Assembly (NCBI GenBank): GCA_035439445.1
Contig: DAORKG010000005.1
Coordinates: 77,796-141,795, forward strand
Length of the DNA: 64,000 nucleotides
Direction: 5' to 3'
Source: UBA4416 sp035439445
GTDB lineage: Bacteria > Bacteroidota > Bacteroidia > B-17B0 > Aurantibacillaceae
The notes under the pieces are model-generated. The model was given only the letters and a program-made list of their open reading frames with translations. It was not told the DNA's origin and searched no databases. Positions within the stretch are counted from its first letter, which is position 1. Every line of letters begins with the position of its first letter. The translations under genes and the position numbers were made by a program. Shown in pieces: positions 36,184-44,607 of this stretch.

Positions 36184-37590
36184 ATGAGTAGAGATAGTCA
36201 AGGGCCTAGAAAAACGTTTTCAAAAGGAGGCTCAACAGATTTTAATAAAAGAAAATCTTTTTCGAGTTCTGATAAACCAAAGCGTTCATTTGGTAAGAGA
36301 GAGGAAAGTTCAGAAAAGCGACCTAGAAAAAGTTTTGATGATGATAATAAAAAAGCATTTGTAAAGCGTTCAGATGGTAAGTATGAAAGTGCTTCACCTA
36401 GAAAGTCGTTTGGTGAAAGAGAGGGAGAAAAACGTACTTTTAAAAGAAGAGAAGATGGGGACAGACCTAGTAGAAGTTTTGGAGATAGAGAAAAAAAATC
36501 ATTTGTAAAACGTTCTGAAGGTAAATATGAGAGTTCGTCACCGCGCAAGAGTTTCGATGAAAGAGACGGAGAGAAACGTTCATTTGCAAAACGTGAGGGA
36601 AGAAATGATGATAGACCACGCAGAAGTTATGGTGATGATGAAAAACGTCCGTTCGCAAAACGCGAAGGTAGAAGTGATGATAGGCCACGAAGAAATTTTG
36701 ACAGTGAAACTAAAAAACCATACGCAAAACGAGATGATGGCGACAGACCAAAAAAATCATTTGTTGAGAAGAAAAATTTTGATAAACCATATGAACCAAA
36801 GCTTTCAAAATCAGAACGTGTAGTTGAAAAGTCAAAAAAAGCAGGGCCTGGTAAAACATCTACTCAAAAAAACGTAAGTGATGACGCAATCCGTTTGAAT
36901 CGTTATGTTGCCAATGCAGGAATTTGTTCTCGTAGAGAGGCAGATGTTTTAATTGCAACCGGTGTGGTTACAGTTAACGGTAAGATAGTTACTGAAATGG
37001 GTTATAAAGTAAACCCTACTGATGTGGTAACTTACGGTGGAGTGCCTATTAAAAATGAAACAAAAAAATATTTGATTTTAAATAAACCTAAAGATTACAT
37101 TACGACTATGGATGACCCAGAGGAGCGCAGAACAGTAATGGAATTAATTAGAAAAGCTTGTAAGGAAAGATTATATCCTGTAGGTAGATTAGATAGAAAT
37201 ACAACAGGTATTTTGCTATTTACTAATGATGGCGACATGACTGCTAAATTAACTCATCCTAAGTTCGAAGTTCGTAAAGTATATCATGTTACTTTGGATA
37301 AAAAAATGACCACAGAAGATTATAGAATGTTGAATGAAGGTGTTGATTTAGCTGATGGTTTTATTAAACCTGATGCGGTTGAATTTGTAGGCACAGGAAA
37401 ATATGAATTAGGTGTCGAAATACATAGTGGTAAAAACCGTATTGTACGCCGTATGTTTGAGCACTTAGGCTATGAAGTTGTAAAGCTAGATAGAGTTGCT
37501 TTTGCAGGCCTAACTAAAAAAGATTTACCTAGAGGTAAATACCGTTTCTTAACGGAGAAAGAAATTTCTTTCTTAAAAATGTTAGGATAA
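36184..37590 (+). CDS. Pseudouridine synthase (RluB/RsuA family) with long basic repeat extension
   Basis: 468 residues. Residues 1-232 are disordered and highly charged (Lys/Arg/Asp/Ser), with a 48-residue direct repeat: FVKRSDGKYESASPRKSF at 59-76 recurs as FVKRSEGKYESSSPRKSF at 107-124. Residues 236-283 are an S4 RNA-binding domain (LNRYVANAGICSRREAD), and the synthase follows with catalytic GRLDRNTTG at 334-342 (Asp337). It converts a uridine of 23S or 16S rRNA to pseudouridine. Basic extensions are common on this enzyme in the phylum. Confidence 0.92.
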   Translation: MSRDSQGPRKTFSKGGSTDFNKRKSFSSSDKPKRSFGKREESSEKRPRKSFDDDNKKAFVKRSDGKYESASPRKSFGEREGEKRTFKRREDGDRPSRSFGDREKKSFVKRSEGKYESSSPRKSFDERDGEKRSFAKREGRNDDRPRRSYGDDEKRPFAKREGRSDDRPRRNFDSETKKPYAKRDDGDRPKKSFVEKKNFDKPYEPKLSKSERVVEKSKKAGPGKTSTQKNVSDDAIRLNRYVANAGICSRREADVLIATGVVTVNGKIVTEMGYKVNPTDVVTYGGVPIKNETKKYLILNKPKDYITTMDDPEERRTVMELIRKACKERLYPVGRLDRNTTGILLFTNDGDMTAKLTHPKFEVRKVYHVTLDKKMTTEDYRMLNEGVDLADGFIKPDAVEFVGTGKYELGVEIHSGKNRIVRRMFEHLGYEVVKLDRVAFAGLTKKDLPRGKYRFLTEKEISFLKMLG

Positions 37591-37614
37591 AATTTTCAAG
37601 AAATGACTTGAAAT

Positions 37615-37651
37615 AAAAAAAGAGATGTATAAAATATGCGTCTCTTTTTTT
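37615..37651 (+). terminator. Terminator after the pseudouridine synthase
   Basis: GAGATGTATA (37622-37631) pairs with TATGCGTCTC (37635-37644; two G-U pairs), extended by A7/T7 runs on either side. Confidence 0.8.
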
Positions 37652-37723
37652 ATTTTTATATTCAAACGAACTTTGAGGAGTTGAAGTCAAAAAATATTCT
37701 CTGAATTTAAATAGCTAGAAAAA

Positions 37724-38080
37724 ATGAATAAAATATATTATCTCTCTACCTGCGACACATGTAAACGTATTATTTCTGATTTGGGATTAAAAGAAAAGGG
37801 GTTTGTATTTCAAGATATTAAAACAGAAAAAATTACTCTATCTCAATTAGATGAAATGAAAAATGCAGTTGGTAGTTATGAAGCCTTATTTAGCCGAATT
37901 GCCCGTAAATATAAAGAGTTGGGTTTAGCTGAAAGAAAGTTAACAGAAAACGATTACAAGAAATTTATATTAGAAGAATATACTTTTTTGAAACGCCCTG
38001 TTATTTTTATAGGAAAGAAAGTGTTTGTTGGTAATTCGAAAAATGTAATCGCTGAGGCTAAAGCAGAATTAGGAAAATAG
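37724..38080 (+). CDS. ArsC/Spx family thioredoxin-fold protein
   Basis: 118 residues, the family's usual length. N-terminal CDTCK motif (10-14) in YYLSTCDTCKRI, and a FLKRPVIFIGKKVFVG strand-turn near 84-99 typical of ArsC/YffB/Spx proteins. Annotation as arsenate reductase is common, but no ars genes are near and the RxxxP region does not prove arsenate use; a Spx-like or glutathione-linked role is equally possible. Its 3' end overlaps the convergent glycosyltransferase by 12 bases. Confidence 0.83.
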   Translation: MNKIYYLSTCDTCKRIISDLGLKEKGFVFQDIKTEKITLSQLDEMKNAVGSYEALFSRIARKYKELGLAERKLTENDYKKFILEEYTFLKRPVIFIGKKVFVGNSKNVIAEAKAELGK

Positions 38081-39190
38081 GTCGATTAATTTCTTTGTTT
38101 TTTCTTCATTATTAATCGATGCTATTAGTTTTTTTCTTTTCTCAATTCCTTGATTGGTGAATTCTAGTTCAAAGAACTGATTAATAGAATCAATAAATTC
38201 TTTAGGAGTATTTGCAATCGTGCAAGCCTCTGTTAATGTTGTGCCAACCAGCATGTTTGTATTTGCAATGACGAATTTCCCTGAGTATAATACATTTAAT
38301 AATTTCAATTTCAAGCCTGTTGCTTGTTCTGTGAATAAGCAGTGTATTTGGGCCTCTTCGATTAATGATTGCATTTCTAATTCTGTGCAATTTTGCTTTA
38401 ATATAATATGCGAATGCTTTTTTATTTCTTCAATTAAATGTTGTGGAGGATTTAATCCGGCAATGATTATTTTATGATTGATTTTTGAAAATACATGTTT
38501 AATTAGCCATAAGGCAGCATTGTAGTTTTCGGAAATAGATAAATTACCATGATATAAAATATAGTCTCCTTTGCCTGTTTTACATTGTAACTCGTCAAAT
38601 TTATGAAAGCTTGGTAAGTATACGCTTTTTGTGTTTGGATATGTTTTTTTGAAATAGCTTAAATCAGTTTCAGATACAGAAAGTATGCAATCAGCATTTG
38701 TAATTTGTTTTTCAAATCGTTTTAATTTCCATGCTTCTATTTTTAAATAGAGTTTTTTTAGAAACGATTTTTCCCCTTTTGCTAATTCCAAAAAATACTC
38801 ATGTTCAATATTACTATGTCTGAATAATTTTTTTCTGTTTTTGAAATCAGGATGGTTTAGTAAATAACAAGTGTGTAATACTTCAAACAAAATAGGGCAG
38901 TTGTCTTTCAGTAAATTTTGTTTTAACTCCTTGTCAATTCTTGATTTGACATTAAAAGGTAATAACGATAATTGGTTTAAGAAAGAAGTATTACGTTTGT
39001 AATAATAAACCTTTTCGCATAATTTTTCTAATTCGGGAGAACTTGTTCTATTGCCGTATTCAAAACAATGTAGTATAACCTTAATGCCTTGTTTGTGGAG
39101 ACATCTTATTTTATGAAATACATCTATTGCACCACCGTAATTAGCAGGGTATGGTATATCAAATGAAATTATATGTAAATGGCTTTGCAC
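38069..39190 (-). CDS. Glycosyltransferase (GT-B fold, family 4-like)
   Basis: 373 residues from a GTG at 39190, directly behind a promoter box. The N-terminal domain has SFDIPYPANYGGAIDVFHKI near 9-28, the C-terminal domain GDYILYHGNLSISENYNAAL and HKIIIAGLNPP. The usual EX7E site is only partly conserved. It probably adds a sugar to a surface glycan; neither donor nor acceptor can be told. It is a single-gene unit. Confidence 0.8.
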   Translation of the reverse strand: MQSHLHIISFDIPYPANYGGAIDVFHKIRCLHKQGIKVILHCFEYGNRTSSPELEKLCEKVYYYKRNTSFLNQLSLLPFNVKSRIDKELKQNLLKDNCPILFEVLHTCYLLNHPDFKNRKKLFRHSNIEHEYFLELAKGEKSFLKKLYLKIEAWKLKRFEKQITNADCILSVSETDLSYFKKTYPNTKSVYLPSFHKFDELQCKTGKGDYILYHGNLSISENYNAALWLIKHVFSKINHKIIIAGLNPPQHLIEEIKKHSHIILKQNCTELEMQSLIEEAQIHCLFTEQATGLKLKLLNVLYSGKFVIANTNMLVGTTLTEACTIANTPKEFIDSINQFFELEFTNQGIEKRKKLIASINNEEKTKKLIDLFS

Positions 39191-39195
39191 TTAAG

Positions 39196-39203
39196 CAAAG
39201 ATA
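39196..39203 (-). promoter_or_regulatory. -7 box TATCTTTG before the glycosyltransferase
   Basis: Exact TAnnTTTG match on the minus strand, ending 5 bp before the GTG start; it supports that start. Confidence 0.55.
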
Positions 39204-39214
39204 ATAGAATCTCG

Positions 39215-40246
39215 CTATTCAAACATAAAACCGTTTGAAATAATGCCCGCGTTAAAATTAGTCACAAAACTTCCATTTGGTTTATAAATTTCAACTTTTG
39301 ATTTTTGAACGTAATCAATAGCATCAGTAACATATATATTGTAATCTTTAGGATTAACGCCTAAACCATAATACAATTTAGTGCCTTGATTAATTAAAGG
39401 ATTTGACGATAATGAAGACGACACAATTGGAAATTGATAAACTCCGTTATTTAAATAGTATAATGTGTCTCTAGTTTTATTGATGCATAATTTATTTGGA
39501 CTATCAGTACTTGAGAAATTAAATGTTTGCTCAATTTGAAGAGTCACAGGATTTATTCTAGTTAATTTTCCTGAGATACTTTGCCCGCTATTTCCTGTAC
39601 TTAAAATCCATATTTTAGAGTTTTTATCAATACAAATACTCGAATTTCCTTTTCCAACATTAATGCTGTCTGTTATTATATCTGATATGGTGTTTATGAC
39701 ATAACAATAGCTTGAGTTTGAACATGAGATAAAAGCTTTGTTATAAATTAATGCCATTTGTTCTGTTCCGTTTATGCAAGGAATGTTACCTGAAATGGCG
39801 TTAGAATTTAAATCAATTATTTGGATTGAATTTGAATATAAGTCGCTTACATAAGCTTTATTATAGGTAACTGGCAATATATATCTTGGAGAATTCAGTC
39901 CTGAAATAGTTGCTGTTTTTACAAAATCAGAAGAGTTAACTACAACTATTTTATTGGAATTATTCATAACAATGTAATAATTGCTGTTATATTTAGTAAT
40001 ACTTTGACACACATTACCCAATGTTGAATTGTTGTTTTGTTGTTTGTAATAATCCTCAACTAAAGCTCCGGATGCAGCATCGTATAATGAAACGCTTCCC
40101 ACGCCCCAGCCAAAGTTGCCCTCATTAACCACTAAAACTTTTGTGTCCGAATTAATTGAGACAGAAGTTTTTATAGGCTCTTGCGGTTTATCTTTCACGC
40201 AAGAACCTAATAAAAATACTAATACTATAAAAACGTAAAATTTCAC
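39215..40246 (-). CDS. BtuG-like surface lipoprotein (YncE/DUF5074 beta-propeller)
   Basis: 343 residues. Lipoprotein signal ending at Cys16 (FLLGSC), then repeated ~45-residue blades typical of YncE-type propellers (for example NSSDFVKTATISGLNSPRYI, LNSNAISGNIPCINGTEQMA). BtuG of Bacteroides is such a lipoprotein propeller; it binds cobalamin very tightly and caps the TonB receptor BtuB. Here it is the last gene of an operon with a TonB receptor and a DUF4465 protein behind a B12 riboswitch, so a cobalamin-binding role is a strong inference. Confidence 0.82.
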   Translation of the reverse strand: MKFYVFIVLVFLLGSCVKDKPQEPIKTSVSINSDTKVLVVNEGNFGWGVGSVSLYDAASGALVEDYYKQQNNNSTLGNVCQSITKYNSNYYIVMNNSNKIVVVNSSDFVKTATISGLNSPRYILPVTYNKAYVSDLYSNSIQIIDLNSNAISGNIPCINGTEQMALIYNKAFISCSNSSYCYVINTISDIITDSINVGKGNSSICIDKNSKIWILSTGNSGQSISGKLTRINPVTLQIEQTFNFSSTDSPNKLCINKTRDTLYYLNNGVYQFPIVSSSLSSNPLINQGTKLYYGLGVNPKDYNIYVTDAIDYVQKSKVEIYKPNGSFVTNFNAGIISNGFMFE

Positions 40247-40253
40247 TTTAATA

Positions 40254-41264
40254 TTATAGTTTAATGAATTTGATTGTTTTTGAATTTAAACCGTCATTTA
40301 CTTCAATAAAATAAATTCCTACCTCATAGTTTTCTGTATTTATTTTTAATTGATTTTCTCCAACTGAACTTTGAATAGTGTTTTGTTGAAGTGTTTTCCC
40401 TGTAATATCAGATACCCTAATATTTAACTCGTTCATTGAAGTAGATTCAAAATTTAAAAATAAATTCTCTTTTGTTGGATTTGGGAATAGAGAAATGTTT
40501 TTGGTGTTAGCTAATTCTTCAATGCCTACAGTACTTTGAATAACAAAATTATCCATTGAGAAAAAGGCAGGTGTATTCATGAAACCAAAAGAGTTGTCGC
40601 TTGATTTCATTTCAAAACTAATGCTATCAACCTGACCTAAAGAAAGGCAATTGACATACTGCCAGTTTTTGATAGCGTAATCATTTGCAGTTCCCGCCGC
40701 TCTATAATCAGCTAAGTAAAATTCTATACTATCGTTTAACATATTACCACCACGGTAACCTCTCACCAATATTTTAAACCAATCAGGATATTCTCCTTGA
40801 GGAATAGTATTTCCTGAGCCTGTTCCGGTAGTGTCTCCAAATTTTCTTGAAAATTGATTTCCGTTTTTTATAGTTTTCCACGCATAGGTTGTGTTGGTAA
40901 TATAAAAACCATTTACAGCTGTTGTATTATTTGAAAATGTAATTACTGCTCCACTTTGAACTGTTGCATAGTTGTTGCTACTGAATGCTATGCCAGGCTT
41001 ACAACCATATAAGTTGGTGTAATTTCCGTTTACTGTATCATTAACATTCGTATATGCAGAACCAGACTCCCAAAAACCACCCCACGAAGTGTTCCAGTTG
41101 TATCTGAAAGTTGCGCCATTAGAAGAGAAATCGGCTCCTGTCGTGTCTTTATAATATGAATTTGGTGATAAGGTAAATGTGTCAAATGTGATGGTTTGTG
41201 CATTAGAATTAATGCTCATAAATGTACTTAATGCTAGTAGTAATTTAGTAACTGTTTTTTTCAT
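40254..41264 (-). CDS. DUF4465 protein with T9SS sorting domain (cobalamin locus)
   Basis: 336 residues. Signal peptide (ending MSINSNA), a DUF4465 domain (about 25-245; features FSSNGATFRYNWNTSWGGFW near 47-66, VNGFYITNTTYAWKTI near 118 and EYPDWFKILVRGY near 153), and a type A T9SS sorting domain (SLFPNPTKENLFLNF, DITGKTL, GIYFIEVND). DUF4465 proteins recur in Bacteroidota cobalamin loci and are thought to sit on the cell surface. It lies 10 bp after the TonB receptor and 7 bp before the BtuG-like gene. Confidence 0.85.
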   Translation of the reverse strand: MKKTVTKLLLALSTFMSINSNAQTITFDTFTLSPNSYYKDTTGADFSSNGATFRYNWNTSWGGFWESGSAYTNVNDTVNGNYTNLYGCKPGIAFSSNNYATVQSGAVITFSNNTTAVNGFYITNTTYAWKTIKNGNQFSRKFGDTTGTGSGNTIPQGEYPDWFKILVRGYRGGNMLNDSIEFYLADYRAAGTANDYAIKNWQYVNCLSLGQVDSISFEMKSSDNSFGFMNTPAFFSMDNFVIQSTVGIEELANTKNISLFPNPTKENLFLNFESTSMNELNIRVSDITGKTLQQNTIQSSVGENQLKINTENYEVGIYFIEVNDGLNSKTIKFIKL

Positions 41265-41274
41265 GTTTGTTATA

Positions 41275-43308
41275 TTAGTATGTTATAGTTTCTAGTTCTG
41301 TTTTTTTATTTTTTGGTTTATCATATTTAATGCAAATTCCTACTTCATAATTTCTTAATGGCATTGGTTTGTTTGGTATAACTACATAATTTTTATTAAA
41401 AAGATTGTTTATACTACAAAATACTTCTGCATTAATTGTATTAAACGAATAATTATACGACCATTTAAAATTAGCAATATAATATGGGTTTACCCAACTT
41501 GTATTGTCAGTTGAAGTAAATCTATAACCAGTGTAGTTGTTATTAAATAACACATTTAATTTTTGGTAGACTATTAAAATACCTGTCTGTCCATTGTATC
41601 TTGGGGTAAAAATTAGTTGTCTGCCAACAGAATTGTCGTTTTCGCTAGTAGCCTTTTGATTTGTAGATAATACATATGATGTATTGATGATTATTTTTAA
41701 TTGAAAATCTTTCTTTAAATATGATAATTCTGTTTTGGTTTCCGTTCCTCGGCTATAAACTTCTGCTATATTTATTGGATTCCAGTTTGAACTTCCATTT
41801 GGTAACCACATTATCCAATTTCTAGTATGTCTGTTAAAGTATGTGCCTTCGATATTCAAATAAATATTTTTCCAATGGTGCTTAAAGACTATACTTCCTT
41901 CCAACTCATAGCTCTCTTCAGGTTTTAAATTTGGATTTCCTCCCGGATTCCAATACAAATCATAGAGAGTAGGCTGCCTAAACGATTTATTAGCATTAAT
42001 TTTTAGACCTATTTTTTCTAATACTTGATAATTTATCCCGGTATTTCCTGTAAATGGAATTTGCGTTTGTTTGGTAAATTCTTTTCTTATAACTAAGTTA
42101 TAATGTAGTTTTGAATTTAATACGCTTAATTTATAGGCTGCAAAAACTGCCAGTTTATTTAAATGATAACAGTAAGTTGTATCATTGTTAAAGTCTTGTG
42201 AAAACAATGATGCTTGATAGGCTGTGTAATTTATGCCTATATTAAAGGTATGTTTCTTATAATAAAAAGAATTGTCAGTTTCAGCAATCAAGGTTTTAAT
42301 CAAACTATTGCTAGTTATTTTTGGAATAGTTGTAATACTGCTATTTGAAATATTATCAGTGCTATCAGAGTAGTTTAAGTGGTCATGAAAATATCCTAAT
42401 CTAATGGTATTTCTTAAGTTTTTTTTGTTGTAATTCCAGTCAGCATTTAATTTTAAATTTTCGTCAATCTGATGTTGTTTGCTAATTATACCGGTAACGC
42501 TTGGAATATTTCTTGAGAGATAATTGTACCATGCTCTCACATTAATTTTTTGATAGGAATTAATTAGAAAACCAAATTCTTGCATTATACCTTGTGCCAT
42601 ATAATTAGCATGATAAACTTGTTTATTTGGATTTTCTTTATCTGTTGTATCTTTATAAGAATAATTGTTTACAGATTTGCTATAGTATATTTTTGTGTTT
42701 GATAACAAGCGTTTATTGCTTAATGAAATTCCTGAGTATATTTTTTTTGTATCAAAACTTCCTATACTCATTTGTAATTTTGTTTTAAAGCCTTGATTAT
42801 AAATTGGTTTATTTTGTAAGTGTATACTCCCGCCAATGGCTCCACTTCCCCAAAGTGCGCTTCCTCCTCCGTGTTCAAGAGATATATCATTAAAAAAATC
42901 AGTGCTAACTATACTTAAATCTGGTTGCCCAAGTAAGGCATTTTGTATATTCAAACCATTCCATAATAGTGCAGTATGACTTGAATTTCCTCCTCTCATA
43001 CTTGTGGATGCTATATTTCCATTACCATACTGTTTAACGTGAATAGTAGATTGGTTTGATAATAAATCAGCAAGAGAACTTGTATTATATCTAGCAAGAG
43101 TTAAACTATCTATCGTATTTGTTTTTTTTGAGGATTCAAAAATCTGTTGTTTATTTTCAATGATTGGAATCTCTTGTAATTGAAGAGATGTAGTATCTGT
43201 ATTTTGAGCATGTATGGTTGTAGTAATGCCAAAACATATAAGCATACAAATCAAAAAATTTGAATACAAATGCATATATGTTTTAAAACAATTCATTTTA
43301 ATTTTCAA
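41275..43308 (-). CDS. btuB: TonB-dependent receptor, BtuB-like cobalamin transporter
   Basis: 677 residues. Signal peptide (ending TTIHAQ), plug domain (about 65-165: SSLADLLSNQSTIHVKQYG, STSMRGGNSSHTALLWNGLN, GGGSALWGSGAIGGSIHLQN), and a 22-strand beta-barrel with the usual NKSFRQPTLYDLYWNPGGNP strand near 435-454. It is the first gene after the B12 riboswitch, which fixes cobalamin or a cobamide as the likely substrate. The start could also be the Met four codons later. Confidence 0.9.
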   Translation of the reverse strand: MKIKMNCFKTYMHLYSNFLICMLICFGITTTIHAQNTDTTSLQLQEIPIIENKQQIFESSKKTNTIDSLTLARYNTSSLADLLSNQSTIHVKQYGNGNIASTSMRGGNSSHTALLWNGLNIQNALLGQPDLSIVSTDFFNDISLEHGGGSALWGSGAIGGSIHLQNKPIYNQGFKTKLQMSIGSFDTKKIYSGISLSNKRLLSNTKIYYSKSVNNYSYKDTTDKENPNKQVYHANYMAQGIMQEFGFLINSYQKINVRAWYNYLSRNIPSVTGIISKQHQIDENLKLNADWNYNKKNLRNTIRLGYFHDHLNYSDSTDNISNSSITTIPKITSNSLIKTLIAETDNSFYYKKHTFNIGINYTAYQASLFSQDFNNDTTYCYHLNKLAVFAAYKLSVLNSKLHYNLVIRKEFTKQTQIPFTGNTGINYQVLEKIGLKINANKSFRQPTLYDLYWNPGGNPNLKPEESYELEGSIVFKHHWKNIYLNIEGTYFNRHTRNWIMWLPNGSSNWNPINIAEVYSRGTETKTELSYLKKDFQLKIIINTSYVLSTNQKATSENDNSVGRQLIFTPRYNGQTGILIVYQKLNVLFNNNYTGYRFTSTDNTSWVNPYYIANFKWSYNYSFNTINAEVFCSINNLFNKNYVVIPNKPMPLRNYEVGICIKYDKPKNKKTELETITY

Positions 43309-43397
43309 TAATAACTTACAGGAAAACGAAAATAAGAATGTTGCCTAAACACCCTGATTTTTGTTAGCCTTTGTTTCCCCGAAAGCTTCAAAACGCA

Positions 43398-43569
43398 TAT
43401 TGGCAGGTCTTCTGACTCGTCTCTTGTTTTTAAGCCTTCCCGTTAATAAATAACAGTGGCGTATTTTAAAAACAATTTTTAAGACTTACAGCAGCGGGCA
43501 CTGTTCATGAATTTCACATGATTCCCTTTTAATTTTTGATATTATTAAATACCGAAAAACCAAATTGCG
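43398..43569 (-). ncRNA. Cobalamin (B12) riboswitch
   Basis: On the minus strand the canonical blocks occur in order: AAAAGGGAA start, CATGAACAGTGCCCGCTGCTGTAA, GCCACTG (43460-43454), GGGAAGGC (43441-43434) and the B12 box AGTCAGAAGACCTGCC (43417-43402). GCA..TTGG and CCAA..TGC can form the closing stem. It lies about 90 bp upstream of the TonB receptor. When B12 is bound it should lower expression of the operon. Confidence 0.95.
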
Positions 43570-43572
43570 ATG

Positions 43573-43580
43573 CAAATGTA
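43573..43580 (-). promoter_or_regulatory. -7 box TACATTTG for the riboswitch operon
   Basis: Exact TAnnTTTG match on the minus strand, ending just before the riboswitch closing stem, so transcription should start at its 5' edge. Confidence 0.6.
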
Positions 43581-43590
43581 TACAATAAAA

Positions 43591-43630
43591 AATAAAAAAA
43601 CGCACATTTATATTAAATGTGCGTTTTAAA
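43591..43630. terminator. Terminator after the universal stress protein gene
   Basis: AAAACGCACATTTA (43597-43610) and TAAATGTGCGTTTT (43614-43627) form a perfect 14-bp stem with a 3-base loop and A/T runs. Confidence 0.88.
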
Positions 43631-43648
43631 AAATGGTCGAATTAGTTA

Positions 43649-44545
43649 TTATGTTCCTGAAAGCATTGTCCAGCTTACATTTTCAGGATGTTCTTCAGGT
43701 TTTACACTTAATACAGGAACTTTTGAATGATGAATAACTTGTAATGCATATGGTCCTAAAAAGAAACCACTTAATTCAGCATCTTGATCGGTCATAATTG
43801 AAATTAAATCTCCACCAACTTTTTCACAGTATTTTACTGTTGCAACAGCTCTGTTTTTTACGTTCTCTAATAATTCTGATGAAAAAGCAACGCCTTTATC
43901 TTTTGCGGCATTAGCAACTTGATTTAACATAACTTCCATCGCTGGTTTTTTACTTGCTTCATCTTCAGTTAATAAACCTACCGCGTATACATGTGCAGCA
44001 AATTGTTTAGCCAATTCCATAGTTAAAACAACTTTATGTCTACTGTGTTCAGATGTATCAATTGGTAAAACAATTTTATGATACCCTAATGATTCAGCTT
44101 GCTGGCTCATAGTTAAAACCGGGCAATGACTTTTGGTTAATACTTTTAATGCATTACTTCCTATTGTTAAATCTTCCCAAGAGCTGTAGCCATGAGTTCC
44201 CATCACAATTAAATCTGCTTTTAATTCTTTAGCTAATCTTACAATCTCAGTAGTTGGGTTTCCTGAATTAACAACCGTAGTTACTTTAACACCATACTGA
44301 TTTTTAATATCTGATGCTAATTCATTTAATTTTGATTGAACAGCTTCAGATGCTTTTTCAATATTCTCTAATGTTATGCTTGGAGTAAATACATTAAATT
44401 TTTCCCAATGTTTAGTAATAATGTGTACTAAATAAATTTCTCCTTTTGTGTATTGAGCTAAAAAAGCACCGTGCTTTATTGCCAAATAAGATGTCTCTGA
44501 GAAATCAGTAGTGATAACAATTTTGTTTGTGTTTAAATGTAGCAT
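43649..44545 (-). CDS. Universal stress protein, two UspA domains
   Basis: 298 residues made of two Usp domains. The first (1-145) keeps the ATP-binding GTHGYSSWEDLTIGSNALKV motif near 116; the second (150-285) is more divergent and lacks the full glycine motif (SGFFLGPYALQVIHHS). Tandem Usp proteins respond to starvation and stress; only the first domain looks able to bind ATP. Confidence 0.9.
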   Translation of the reverse strand: MLHLNTNKIVITTDFSETSYLAIKHGAFLAQYTKGEIYLVHIITKHWEKFNVFTPSITLENIEKASEAVQSKLNELASDIKNQYGVKVTTVVNSGNPTTEIVRLAKELKADLIVMGTHGYSSWEDLTIGSNALKVLTKSHCPVLTMSQQAESLGYHKIVLPIDTSEHSRHKVVLTMELAKQFAAHVYAVGLLTEDEASKKPAMEVMLNQVANAAKDKGVAFSSELLENVKNRAVATVKYCEKVGGDLISIMTDQDAELSGFFLGPYALQVIHHSKVPVLSVKPEEHPENVSWTMLSGT

Positions 44546-44607
44546 AGGTTTTGTGGTTGTTTAGTATTGTAAATTTAATTAATATTTTAAATTATCAAAA
44601 AATAGTT

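Noticed and set aside
37724..38080. Arsenic resistance locus
   Set aside because: Only the ArsC/Spx-fold gene is present; no arsR, arsB or acr3 nearby, so the arsenate reductase name is not supported.
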